A stretch of 64,000 bases of DNA from CAYXTC01 sp964479375 (GTDB taxonomy: Bacteria; Patescibacteriota; Minisyncoccia; Minisyncoccales; GWA2-38-27). Shown piece by piece: positions 46,476 to 55,387 of this stretch. Below the pieces are notes generated by a model that was not told the DNA's origin, searched no databases, and worked only from the letters and a program-made list of their open reading frames with translations. Where the stretch lies: the NCBI GenBank assembly GCA_964479375.1, contig CAYZKD010000001.1:8244-72243 (forward strand), in the 5' to 3' direction. Position numbers and translations under genes: made by a program. The number at the start of each line of letters is the position of its first letter. Within the stretch, counting starts at the first letter, position 1.

Positions 46476-48176
46476 ATGGCAGAAATACTAAAAAATGCAG
46501 GCTCTCACAAGATTTTGTCTATTATGGGAGGGAGTGAGGGGGAGAGTCCTCTTCAGTTGATAGAGGTTGCGGGAAGGACTGCATACCAAAGCAGGGACAA
46601 GATCAGCGATGAGTCAGCATCAAGGTTTGTCGAAATGATAAGGAAGAGGGGACACGAATCAGTATTGGAGCATTCTTGTATGACAGTAGAATTTAATAAT
46701 GTCTCCCGTGGTTTTTGTTATGACGACAAAACAGAGGTTTTGACAAAAGAAGGCTGGAAATATTTTTATGAAACCACAGAAAAAGATAAATTTTTGACTT
46801 TAAACTTGAAAAACAAAAAAATAGAATATCAAAAACGTAAGGATTTTACAGCCGAAGATTGGAATGGTCAGTTGATTTATGGGAAGTCTTCTATGGTTGA
46901 TTTTGCCGTCACCCCTAACCATAGAATGGTCTATTTTCCTTACGACAAGCGGGTTGATAAAGAGTGGGGGATTGCTCAGGCAAAAGAAATTTATGGTAAA
47001 AGAGTAAAGTTTGAGAGGGGGCTATTTAATAATTGGACAGGACTTAAAATTAAGAATAAATATTCTCAACAAGACAGCCTGTCTTTTGCAAAATTTATGG
47101 GGGTTTTTATTACAGATGGTTCTTTGTGGAAAGGAAAGCAGACCGGCGGCAGGATAGTTTTAAGCCAGACAAAAAAAGGAGGGAGAGATTTCATCAGGAA
47201 GACGCTGAGTGATTTAGGATGGAATTTTAAGGAACGCAGGGACGGTTTTAGAATAAATGATACTAAGCTTTATCATTTTCTTAGGAAATATTTTCCTGAG
47301 ACAAAGAAAAAAAGTGAAGACGGTCGGGTCCCCGAATGGATAAGGATGTCATCTCCGGAATATATCAGAGAGTTTATGAACGGCGTTATTGTCGGAGACG
47401 GGAATATTCATAAGGGGAACAAACACATAGTTATTTATTCTGGTTCTCAAAAATTATCTGGTGATTACCAAGAATGTATATTCAAGATGGGACTGTGTTC
47501 TACGGTGAGGATGGACGATAGAAGGGGTCAGGCGCATAAAGTTGGTAAAGCTCCGATAAAAAACAAAAGAAAATCATATATTGTTTCTATTACGAAAAGA
47601 ACCAATGCCCATTTGTTTAATAGAAAACTATGGTCAAAAAGAAAGTATAGGGGTAAAGTATATTGCGTGACGGTTCCGAACGGGACTCTTTATGTAAGAA
47701 GAAACGGAAAGGCGTTTTGGTCTGGGAATACCCACGAGATGGTTCGCCATAGGTTAGTTGCTTACACTCAAGAATCTACAAGATACGTGGACGAGAGTAA
47801 TTTTAGGGTGGTTGTCCCTCCCGACAAAGATCCTCAGAAAAAAATAGTAACCTTGGGTCTTCCCAATGGGGACAAATCAGAGGTTTCTTTTGAAGACTGG
47901 GTTAATCTTAACGAGCAAATGTACAGAGGACTGAGAAAGGCCGAATGGGTGCCTCAGGACGCCAGGCAGACATTACCTATAGGGATAAAGTCTCAGATTG
48001 TAGCCACAGCCAACTTTAGGGAATGGCGCCACATTTTTACCTTAAGATGTTCCCCCAAGGCTCATTGGGAAATAAGGAGAGTGATGACCAACCTTTTAAA
48101 AGAGGTAAAAGAAAGGGTTCCTGTTATTTTCGATGACTTTGAAATTTTAGAAGAAGGCGCTCAAAAAAAGCCTTAA
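46476..48176 (+). CDS. thyX: flavin-dependent thymidylate synthase ThyX with intein
   Basis: Makes dTMP from dUMP using FAD and methylene-tetrahydrofolate. The frame of 566 codons includes an intein at residues 81-418; the spliced protein is about 228 residues, normal for ThyX. Host parts: HESVLEHSCMTVEFNNVSRGF, then THEMVRHRLVAYTQESTRY, which carries the ThyX motif RHR-x7-S-x-R. The C-terminal half has DARQTLPIGIKSQIVATANF and the FAD/dUMP residues of FREWRHIFTLRCSPKAHWEI. The intein separates the N-terminal domain from the signature motif. Confidence 0.95.
   Translation: MAEILKNAGSHKILSIMGGSEGESPLQLIEVAGRTAYQSRDKISDESASRFVEMIRKRGHESVLEHSCMTVEFNNVSRGFCYDDKTEVLTKEGWKYFYETTEKDKFLTLNLKNKKIEYQKRKDFTAEDWNGQLIYGKSSMVDFAVTPNHRMVYFPYDKRVDKEWGIAQAKEIYGKRVKFERGLFNNWTGLKIKNKYSQQDSLSFAKFMGVFITDGSLWKGKQTGGRIVLSQTKKGGRDFIRKTLSDLGWNFKERRDGFRINDTKLYHFLRKYFPETKKKSEDGRVPEWIRMSSPEYIREFMNGVIVGDGNIHKGNKHIVIYSGSQKLSGDYQECIFKMGLCSTVRMDDRRGQAHKVGKAPIKNKRKSYIVSITKRTNAHLFNRKLWSKRKYRGKVYCVTVPNGTLYVRRNGKAFWSGNTHEMVRHRLVAYTQESTRYVDESNFRVVVPPDKDPQKKIVTLGLPNGDKSEVSFEDWVNLNEQMYRGLRKAEWVPQDARQTLPIGIKSQIVATANFREWRHIFTLRCSPKAHWEIRRVMTNLLKEVKERVPVIFDDFEILEEGAQKKP
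46716..47729 (+). mobile_element. ThyX intein (LAGLIDADG endonuclease, Gly-Asn end)
   Basis: 338 codons between SRGF and THEMVRHR. It starts CYDDKTEVLTKEGW and has block B VTPNHRMVYF. Two LAGLIDADG-type motifs, FMGVFITDGSLW and FMNGVIVGDGNI, indicate a homing endonuclease. It ends KAFWSGN before a +1 threonine: the usual penultimate histidine is glycine, a variant known in some functional inteins. C1, terminal Asn and T+1 are intact. Confidence 0.93.
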
Positions 48177-48178
48177 GC

Positions 48179-49642
48179 ATGAAGTACACTCCTGTCATTG
48201 GGCTAGAAATACACGTGGAATTGAAGACGCGCTCTAAGATGTTTTGTTCTTGCCCGAATAATCAAGATATAAAAGAAGCAAATACTAATGTTTGCCCTGT
48301 CTGCATGGGACATCCCGGCACTCTTCCTGTTGCCAACAAAGAGGCGGTTAGAAAAGTTCTAAAAACGGGCATGGCTTTGAATTGTAGTGTGCCGGAGTAT
48401 TCCAAATTTGATAGGAAAAATTATTTCTATCCCGACCTCCCTAAGGGATACCAAATTTCTCAGTATGATATGCCTTTGTGCGGAAAAGGAGAGTTGAGCA
48501 TAGGGAAGGAGGTGGTGAGGATAACAAGGATCCATTTAGAAGAAGATACCGGCAGTCTGCAGCATTCTTCAGAAGACAACTCCTCTTTGGTTAATTTTAA
48601 CCGCGCCGGTATTCCCTTGATGGAACTTGTGACAGAGCCCGACCTTTCTTCTGGCAAAGAAGCAAGGAAATTTGCAGAAGAGTTGAGATTGATATTGAGA
48701 TACCTTGATGTTTCTAGTGCTGATATGGAAAAAGGCCAGCTGAGAGTAGAGGTTAATATTAGTTTAAGCAAAGATTCCAAGAAGGGAACAAAAGTAGAGA
48801 TTAAAAACCTTAACTCTTTTCGAGCAGTAGAAGGAGCGGTTGATTATGAAATCGAAAGACAGAGAGATCTTCTAGAAGGGGGAGAAGAGGTTATCCAAGA
48901 GACTAGGGGGTGGGATGAGAATAAGGGCAAAACCTGCAGCCAGAGAGAAAAAGAGGAAGCGCATGATTATCGGTATTTGCCAGAGCCCGATCTTCCTACT
49001 CTTAAATTGGATTCTGATCTTTTATCTGAGATCAGATCAGAAATACCAGAGTTTCCCGCCCAAAGAAGAGAAAGGCTTAAAAGACAATATCTTTTGGACC
49101 CGAATATGGCAGAGTTTTTTACTTTTTACAAAGAAATAGGGGAGTATTACGAGCAGGCGTGTTCTGAATTGAAAAACTGGATGAAAAATTCCGGGATAAA
49201 AGATGAAAAAGAATTTGAAAAAGCCGCCAAACTTGCTGCCAACTATATCTCTTCGGACTTGATGGGGCTGTTGAGCGGCATGTCAGTGGAGAGCAAAGAA
49301 TTTGCTATAACCGCTGAGAACTTTGCCGAATTTATCCTTCTTCTTTACAAAAAAGAAATTTCTAGCAAGATAGCAAAGCAGGTCTTAAAAGAAATGTTTA
49401 AAACGGGAGCAGATCCTTCTCATATTATCGAAGAGAAGGGCTTGTCCCAGGTTAGCGATGAGTCGGAAATAGAAAAAATTGTTAAAGATGTGATATCTAA
49501 AAACGAAAAAGCGGTTGAGGATTATAAAAAGGGAAAAGAAAACGCTTTAAAATTCCTTATGGGGCAGGTGATGGCGGCCACCAAGGGTATGGCAGAGCCT
49601 GAGTCGGTTAACAGAATATTGAAGAAATCGTTATCTTCTTAG
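48179..49642 (+). CDS. gatB: Asp/Glu-tRNA amidotransferase subunit B
   Basis: tRNA-binding kinase subunit of GatCAB. It begins YTPVIGLEIHVELKTRSKMF, with the zinc-type CSCPN and CPVCMGHPGTLP, then FDRKNYFYPDLPKGYQISQY, and LHLEEDTG-like RIHLEEDTGSLQH. The C-terminal YqeY-like tail domain is present. 487 residues. It lies apart from gatCA (30455) and follows thyX by 2 nt. The 172 bp from 49643 to 49814, between this gene and the convergent miaA, hold nothing I recognise. Confidence 0.96.
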   Translation: MKYTPVIGLEIHVELKTRSKMFCSCPNNQDIKEANTNVCPVCMGHPGTLPVANKEAVRKVLKTGMALNCSVPEYSKFDRKNYFYPDLPKGYQISQYDMPLCGKGELSIGKEVVRITRIHLEEDTGSLQHSSEDNSSLVNFNRAGIPLMELVTEPDLSSGKEARKFAEELRLILRYLDVSSADMEKGQLRVEVNISLSKDSKKGTKVEIKNLNSFRAVEGAVDYEIERQRDLLEGGEEVIQETRGWDENKGKTCSQREKEEAHDYRYLPEPDLPTLKLDSDLLSEIRSEIPEFPAQRRERLKRQYLLDPNMAEFFTFYKEIGEYYEQACSELKNWMKNSGIKDEKEFEKAAKLAANYISSDLMGLLSGMSVESKEFAITAENFAEFILLLYKKEISSKIAKQVLKEMFKTGADPSHIIEEKGLSQVSDESEIEKIVKDVISKNEKAVEDYKKGKENALKFLMGQVMAATKGMAEPESVNRILKKSLSS

Positions 49643-49814
49643 CGTCCTTTGAGAAGTTAGATAATGGCTGATTTCTTTGTTGCGTCTTCTCGGGCAGTGC
49701 GCAGACCACGCCTTGCCAACAAGTCTTGAAATCATCTTATTTTGGAGAGCCCAACCTGCCATTATGTTTTGCCGCGATACGAGTAAGTTTTGGCGAGTCA
49801 GATTCTTTTACTTA

Positions 49815-50723
49815 TCAGGGAGATGAGCGGTCAGAGTCCTGCGCTCCAAGTTCTTTTACCAATTTTTCCGCCTCTTTCTGGTTCCTAATCCAATGAACCT
49901 CTTTTTCTTTTTTAAACCAAGTCATTTGGCGTTTGGCAAAATGCTCTATGTCTTTTTGCAGCCTCTCTTCCATTTTTTCGCGGCTGATTTTCCCTTGAAG
50001 ATATCTGGCTATCCATCTGTACTCAAGACCAAAACTTTCCAGTCTTTTCCAAGAGAGGCCTGAGTTTCTTAATCTTTTTACCTCGGCCATTAATCCTTCT
50101 TGCAACTCCTTTTTTAATCTTTTTTTTATTCTTTTCTTTAGTTCTTTCGGGCCTCTTTTTACGCCTAATACCAGGATACTCCATCGGGGAGGAGATTTCT
50201 CGATTAAAGGAACGGGCCCCCTTGTTTTATGGACGATTTCAAGTGCCCTTATCAGCCTCCTTTTATTGTGTCTGTCTATGTTTTTAGCCCTCCGCGGATC
50301 TTTCTTTTGTAAGAAGGAGAAAAGTTGCTGCGGGGTTTTCTTTTCCAGATTTTTTCTCAATTTCCAGTCAGGTTTTACTTTCGGGATTTTAATTCCGTCT
50401 ATTATAGTTTGGATGTAAAAAGCAGTTCCTCCCACCAGAAAGGGGACATTTCCTTTTTTCTGGATTCTCTTTATAGCCCTAAGAGCTCTTTTTTTAAATT
50501 GGGCTATTGTGAATTTTCTCTTAGGAGAAGCTACATCCAGAAGATGATGGGGGACCCCCTGCATTTCTTTTTTTGTTATCTTTCCTGTGCCTATATCCAT
50601 TCCTTTGTAAACTTGCCTGGAGTCGGCAGAAACCACCTCTCCCCTAAATTTTTTAGCCAGTGCTATAGAAAGATCTGTTTTTCCGGCAGCGGTTGGACCT
50701 AAAATTACAACTAATTTTTTCAT
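49815..50723 (-). CDS. miaA: tRNA dimethylallyltransferase
   Basis: Adds a dimethylallyl group to A37 of tRNAs reading UNN codons. P-loop ILGPTAAGKTDLSIALAKKF, then VSADSRQVYKGMDIGTGK and VGGTAFYIQTIIDG. Start at ATG 50723 (MKKLVVILG); upstream in-frame codons lie in miaB. About 302 residues. Its ATG overlaps the miaB TGA by four bases. MiaA provides the i6A substrate for MiaB, so the pair forms one pathway. Confidence 0.96.
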   Translation of the reverse strand: MKKLVVILGPTAAGKTDLSIALAKKFRGEVVSADSRQVYKGMDIGTGKITKKEMQGVPHHLLDVASPKRKFTIAQFKKRALRAIKRIQKKGNVPFLVGGTAFYIQTIIDGIKIPKVKPDWKLRKNLEKKTPQQLFSFLQKKDPRRAKNIDRHNKRRLIRALEIVHKTRGPVPLIEKSPPRWSILVLGVKRGPKELKKRIKKRLKKELQEGLMAEVKRLRNSGLSWKRLESFGLEYRWIARYLQGKISREKMEERLQKDIEHFAKRQMTWFKKEKEVHWIRNQKEAEKLVKELGAQDSDRSSP

Positions 50724-51946
50724 AATTTCCCTGCAAGGCCCCAAGAAAGAGCCTTTGTTATTTCAACTTTTACAAATTGGCCCGTATAGTCTTTTTCAGA
50801 CAGGAATTTCACTGTTTTATGAGTCCTGTTTTTTCCTATGCAAAAACCCTGTTGGCAATCAGAGACCAAAACCTTCTCTGTTTGGCCTATCTGTTTTTTG
50901 TTTTTTTTCAAAGCGCAACTTTTCAGAATTTCTGTTAACATTTTCTCTCTTCTGTCCTTTTCTTCAGGAGAAACGCTGTCTTTTAATTTTGAAGCAACTG
51001 TGCCGTATCGAGCAGAGTATTTGGCGACATATGCCATGTCGTACTCTATTTCCTTGAATAGTTTCGCCGTATTGCTGAACTGTTCTTCGGTTTCGCCCGG
51101 AAAGCCCACTATAATGTCGGTGGATAGGGCTATATTCGGGATTTGCTTTCTTATTTTTTTTACCAAATCTTTGTATTGCTTTTCGGTATAGGGGCGTCTC
51201 ATTTTTTTTAAGATGCTATTGTCTCCCGACTGGGCAGGAAGATTAAGGTATTCCGTAACTTTTTCAGAGTCAGCCATAATCTCGATAAGTTCTTTCGAAA
51301 AATCTTTAGGATGGGGGGAGGTAAACCTTATCCAAAAATTTCCCTTAATATCATTGACCATTCTTAAGAGATCAGGGAAGGTTGTTTCTTTGTCCTTGTA
51401 AGCGTTTACGTTTTGTCCTAATAGCCAAATTTCCTTATAATTCTTCTGTACCAGACTTTTGATTTCTTTTATTATATCTTTTGCAGATCTGGAGATTTCC
51501 CTTCCTCGGGTGTAGGGGACTACGCAATAAGCGCAAAAGTTGTTGCATCCTGTCATAATAGGAACAAGAGCGGAGAAGTTGTTGGAATAATTTGGTCTAA
51601 TCTCCAGATAATTTCCGCAAGAATTTTCTGCTAAAAAATCGGGCCAGTTGGGTAATTCCGTTATGTCTAGCACATGGTCAAATATTTCTGCCAGTTTTCT
51701 TTTGTCTTTATTCAAAATACAGCCTGTGAGTATTGTTTTTTTATCCTTTAATTTTGGTGCTAGGCCGTAAACTCTGTCTACTGCCCTTTGTCTAACAGAA
51801 CACATGTTAACTATTATCAAGTCCGCCTCTCTTATGCTAGAAACCATTTTGTGCCCCGACCCCTTGAACGCGGCAGAAATTCTTTCGCTATCTGATTTAT
51901 TCATTTGGCAACCGAAAGTAATTATGTGGTATTTCATACTGAGCAT
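50720..51946 (-). CDS. miaB: tRNA-2-methylthio-N6-dimethylallyladenosine synthase
   Basis: Radical-SAM methylthiotransferase acting on i6A37. The N-terminal UPF0004 domain carries FGCQMNKSDSERI and NMCSVRQRA as cluster ligands; the radical-SAM motif is CNNFCAYCVVPYTRGRE (CxxxCxxC). A TRAM domain ends the protein (GQFVKVEITKAL). 408 residues; ATG at 51946 or three codons later at 51937. Confidence 0.95.
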   Translation of the reverse strand: MLSMKYHIITFGCQMNKSDSERISAAFKGSGHKMVSSIREADLIIVNMCSVRQRAVDRVYGLAPKLKDKKTILTGCILNKDKRKLAEIFDHVLDITELPNWPDFLAENSCGNYLEIRPNYSNNFSALVPIMTGCNNFCAYCVVPYTRGREISRSAKDIIKEIKSLVQKNYKEIWLLGQNVNAYKDKETTFPDLLRMVNDIKGNFWIRFTSPHPKDFSKELIEIMADSEKVTEYLNLPAQSGDNSILKKMRRPYTEKQYKDLVKKIRKQIPNIALSTDIIVGFPGETEEQFSNTAKLFKEIEYDMAYVAKYSARYGTVASKLKDSVSPEEKDRREKMLTEILKSCALKKNKKQIGQTEKVLVSDCQQGFCIGKNRTHKTVKFLSEKDYTGQFVKVEITKALSWGLAGKL

Positions 51947-51984
51947 TTTATCTTTTTAGAAGATAGAAGACAAGAGAGTATAAT

Positions 51985-52012
51985 AAAACAGCCCTACCTG
52001 AGGGCTGTTTTT
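51985..52012 (-). terminator. terminator between miaB and the upstream membrane gene
   Basis: ACAGCCCT-ACCTG-AGGGCTGT with T-runs on both strands. It lies just after the stop of the minus-strand gene at 52021 and just upstream of miaB, so it probably ends the dnaE-thrS side transcript; it is symmetric and could work both ways. Confidence 0.8.
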
Positions 52013-52020
52013 GTAAGAAG

Positions 52021-53643
52021 TTAATGGATTTTTTCTTTTTTTTCTTTAAGGAAATAACGCCATTGCTCTATGAACTCGATGAAGATCATAAAGGGCATAT
52101 CGATTAGAGCATTGAATACCGCAGAGATTACATTGTACCTTTTCCATCTAGTAGTAAGCCATTTGCCAAGTTGGACTACGGGGACGGCGAAGGGATCGAA
52201 AATAAAGTGGAAGAAGGTCTCTTTTCTTTCGATTATCTGTAGCTCTTTTGCTCTTTGCCTTATTTTGGCCCCGGCGAAAGCGATTAAGGATAGGAATACG
52301 ATAAAGATAACGTAAGAGAGGGGAGGGAAGTTTGCTTGGTAAAGCCCCCATATTATTAAAGTCAAAAAGACAGCAGAGCTCAAAAGGTAAATAAAGTTGA
52401 TTATAGAGCGAATAACAACACCTCCCTTGCGATAAGCTTTAACCTCGTAGATATCTTCCTCTTCTGTTTTGTAAGTTATTTTCATGACTTCAACTATAAC
52501 CCGCTGAAGATTTCCTTTCTTGGGGGGCTTGATGGAGATTACCAGACAAGCCATCAGTAGGGTGGGAATAAATATGTCCACCCCAATGGCGAATAAACTA
52601 AAGTTACCCATTACATATTTTGAAAAGGGAATTTCAATGGCGAGCAAAGAAACGACGTTGGTTAAAAATATAGAAAGAGTGGAATAAAACGCAGCCCTTC
52701 CCAGTCGGGATTTCAGGGTTTTAAGGCGCCCCTTATATTTTTCTTTAACTTTTGTCTCTAGGGCCTCAGGGTTTCCTATCTTTTCTTCCGCTTCTGGAGG
52801 GGACTCTTCAATAATGTCGCCTAGCAGTAAGTAGGGAGTGTCGTATTTTTCACAAATCTGATAAAATTTGTCTCCCAGAGGGTGATTTAAGTCTTTTTCT
52901 ACCCGATTCCAAATAGAGTAGATATTTTTAGTAACTTTTTCTGTTCCTTCCTGCGATTGGTTCTTCCAAGTAGGATAGTAGTATTTTAATAGATGGTAAC
53001 TAATAACCGAGGAATCCAAATTAAACAGAGCTCTTTGGGAGGCAATATATGTTTGGATATTTCTTTCTTCTTCGGGCATACCATTCTTTACTATCAGCCC
53101 TTCGTTTACTCTTATTTTCTTTTTCATTTGAGAGAACATATAATCAATCAGCGCTCTTTCTTTGGAAACCGAAGTAAGAATTTCTTCTATCTCGCAGGCC
53201 GCTATAGAAAAAAGCCAGTTATAAAGCCTTATCTTGGATTTCTTTTTTGAAGCGGGGCTGTTGTTGATAATTTTTGTGTATTTTTCAATCGCTTTCTGAG
53301 CCTCTGCTATTTTTTCTTCTTCTATCTTGTCATTAGGAAAGTGACCGCTTCTGATAAGATCTAAAACCATGGGCTCTGCCAAATCCCCCACTGAAAAGTT
53401 CCCGCTTAGCAGGTCTGCTTTAGAATAGACCCTTCTTTTAAGTATTCTTTCTATCGCCCCTCTTTTAAGGAGATGCTCTTCTTTCCAGTCAATAATCCCC
53501 CTTAACTTTTCATAAAAAGTCGCGACCTTTGAGGCCACTTCGTCTACATGGATGGTATTTGCTTCTTTCGAAGGCCTTAAGGACCAATACCAGGCCTTGT
53601 ATCTGTCTATTAATTTTTGAGTTTCTTCTGAAATTCCCTTCAT
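52021..53643 (-). CDS. large membrane protein of unknown function
   Basis: 540 residues. The first 300 are mostly helical and charged, beginning MKGISEETQKLIDRYKAWYW, with GNFSVGDLAEPMVLDLIRSG. The C-terminal part has four to five hydrophobic segments, including FLTNVVSLLAIEIPFSKYV, FIPTLLMACLVISI, FIYLLSSAVFLTLIIWGLY and VIFIVFLSLIAFAGAKI, then a basic cytosolic end. No catalytic motif or known family is evident. Its ATG overlaps the thrS stop by four bases (ATGA), so translation is coupled to threonyl-tRNA synthetase. Confidence 0.6.
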   Translation of the reverse strand: MKGISEETQKLIDRYKAWYWSLRPSKEANTIHVDEVASKVATFYEKLRGIIDWKEEHLLKRGAIERILKRRVYSKADLLSGNFSVGDLAEPMVLDLIRSGHFPNDKIEEEKIAEAQKAIEKYTKIINNSPASKKKSKIRLYNWLFSIAACEIEEILTSVSKERALIDYMFSQMKKKIRVNEGLIVKNGMPEEERNIQTYIASQRALFNLDSSVISYHLLKYYYPTWKNQSQEGTEKVTKNIYSIWNRVEKDLNHPLGDKFYQICEKYDTPYLLLGDIIEESPPEAEEKIGNPEALETKVKEKYKGRLKTLKSRLGRAAFYSTLSIFLTNVVSLLAIEIPFSKYVMGNFSLFAIGVDIFIPTLLMACLVISIKPPKKGNLQRVIVEVMKITYKTEEEDIYEVKAYRKGGVVIRSIINFIYLLSSAVFLTLIIWGLYQANFPPLSYVIFIVFLSLIAFAGAKIRQRAKELQIIERKETFFHFIFDPFAVPVVQLGKWLTTRWKRYNVISAVFNALIDMPFMIFIEFIEQWRYFLKEKKEKIH

Positions 53644-55370
53644 TTTCTTTGTTCAATCTCCTTGTTGACTCTTCTAATGAAAGTTTTTAGTTTTATCATT
53701 CCATCGTCCCCCTCTTTCCTTTTTCGTACTCTTACGGAATTACCCTTTTTTTCTTTATCTCCGACGACCAAGATATAAGGAATTTTTTGTTTCTCTCCCT
53801 CTCTTATTTTTTTGCCCACAGTCTCTGCTTGGGTTTTTGATTCGCTTCTTATGTTACTGCTATTTAATTCTTTCTGGATGTCTTCTGCATATTTTCGGTG
53901 GTCAGATCCTACTGGAACTATCCATACTTGGACGGGGGAGAGCCAGACTGGAAATGCGCCTGCGAAATGTTCGATAAGAAGAGCCATGATTCTTTCGTAA
54001 GATCCCAAAATAGCCCTATGAACCATCACCGGCGGCTGCTTCCTTCCCTTTTTGTCGACATAGGAGAGATTAAACCTTTTCGCGGTGGCAAAATCAATCT
54101 GGACAGTAGGTATCTGGATTTCTTTGCCGAGAGCGTCTTTAAACATAAAATCTATTTTAGGGCCGTAATGAGCAGCCTCTCCTTCTATTTTTTTGGCTCC
54201 GAGTTTCATTTCTTTGCAAACCTCTTCCAGGATCTTTTCGCATTTGTCCCAGTCTTTTTTCTCCCCGATGTATTTTTCAGGATGTTCGTAGTCTCTGAGA
54301 GACAAAGATACCCAGTGGTTTCCCCACAATCCGAGCGATTTGTAAAACTTCTTGATAATTTTTACCATGTCTTTTATTTCATTCTTAATCTGTCCGATGG
54401 CACAGAAGGAATGACCATCCTCTACGGTAATGGCGTAGACCCTGTTTAAGCCACCCACCTCTCCTGGCTTTTCTGCTCGGTATTGTTTTTCAGACTCCAT
54501 GTATCTAATAGGGAGATCTCTGTAAGAGCGTGGTTTGGAAGCGTAGATTTGAGTTTGGTGGGGGCACTGGACGGGCTTTAGTACAAACTTGTGTCCTCTT
54601 TTAGAAGAAACATGAAACAGTTCTTCGTTAAATTTTTCTGCATGGCCTGAAATTTCAAACAACTTTATTTTCGCCAAGTGAGGAGTAATTACTTTTTGGA
54701 ACCCATAGTCGTAGCAGATTGTTTCTACCTCTTTCTGCAGTTCTTCTTTGACAATTGTTCCCTTGGGAGTATAAAGGGGGAGGCCGGCTCCAACTATATC
54801 TGAAAAACAGAATAAATCTAATTCTTTTCCCAGTTTCCTATGGTCTCTCTCCTTTGCTTCTTTTTGAAGATCAAGATATTTCTGGAGCTCATTTTTATTT
54901 TCAAAAGCTAATCCGTAAATTCTGGTAAGCATGGGGTTCTTTTCGTTTTCTCTCCAATAAGCCCCGGCCACCTTTGTTAACTTAAAGCTATCAAATTTTA
55001 TCTTTCTGGTAGATTTAACATGAGGCCCCTTGCAAAGATCAATAAAATCTCCGCTTTCGTAAATAGTGACGCTCTTGGCAGGCATCTCTTTAATCAGTTC
55101 TTTTTTATAGGGCTGATCTTTAAAGAGGGTTCTTGCTTTTTCTTTAGAAACTACCCTTTTTTTGAAAAAAATATTTTGCTTGATAATTCTTTTCATTTCC
55201 TTTTCTATCTTGGGCAAATCTTTAAGGGTGACTTTTTCTGGGAACTCTATATCGTAATAGAAGCCGTTTTCAATAGCGGGTCCTATGCCAAATTTGGCTC
55301 TTGGATAGAGGTTTTGAACGGCCGAAGCCAGAATATGGGCTAAGGAATGTCTAATAATATTTATTTCCAT
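53640..55370 (-). CDS. thrS: threonyl-tRNA synthetase, without TGS domain
   Basis: Charges tRNA-Thr. It starts directly at the N2 editing domain (RHSLAHILASAVQNLYPRAK, with the HxxxH metal site), so the N-terminal TGS domain is missing; 576 residues versus about 640. FDLCKGPHV-type DFIDLCKGPHVKS is conserved. The catalytic core has LPLYTPKGTIVKEELQKEV, the zinc cysteine in LKPVQCPHQTQIY, RYMESEKQYRAEKPGEV and QIDFATAKRFNLSYV. An anticodon-binding domain ends it. Confidence 0.95.
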   Translation of the reverse strand: MEINIIRHSLAHILASAVQNLYPRAKFGIGPAIENGFYYDIEFPEKVTLKDLPKIEKEMKRIIKQNIFFKKRVVSKEKARTLFKDQPYKKELIKEMPAKSVTIYESGDFIDLCKGPHVKSTRKIKFDSFKLTKVAGAYWRENEKNPMLTRIYGLAFENKNELQKYLDLQKEAKERDHRKLGKELDLFCFSDIVGAGLPLYTPKGTIVKEELQKEVETICYDYGFQKVITPHLAKIKLFEISGHAEKFNEELFHVSSKRGHKFVLKPVQCPHQTQIYASKPRSYRDLPIRYMESEKQYRAEKPGEVGGLNRVYAITVEDGHSFCAIGQIKNEIKDMVKIIKKFYKSLGLWGNHWVSLSLRDYEHPEKYIGEKKDWDKCEKILEEVCKEMKLGAKKIEGEAAHYGPKIDFMFKDALGKEIQIPTVQIDFATAKRFNLSYVDKKGRKQPPVMVHRAILGSYERIMALLIEHFAGAFPVWLSPVQVWIVPVGSDHRKYAEDIQKELNSSNIRSESKTQAETVGKKIREGEKQKIPYILVVGDKEKKGNSVRVRKRKEGDDGMIKLKTFIRRVNKEIEQRK

Positions 55371-55387
55371 TTTTTAGTACTTTTAGT

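Noticed and set aside
49643..49814. Terminator or small gene between gatB and miaA
   Set aside because: No stem with T-run and no frame of protein-like composition was found.
21279..49852. 25-bp similarity between 21282 (GAGCAGTCAGAATC) and 49826 (GAGCGGTCAGAGTC)
   Set aside because: Five mismatches in 25 bases and one copy is miaA coding sequence; could be chance.
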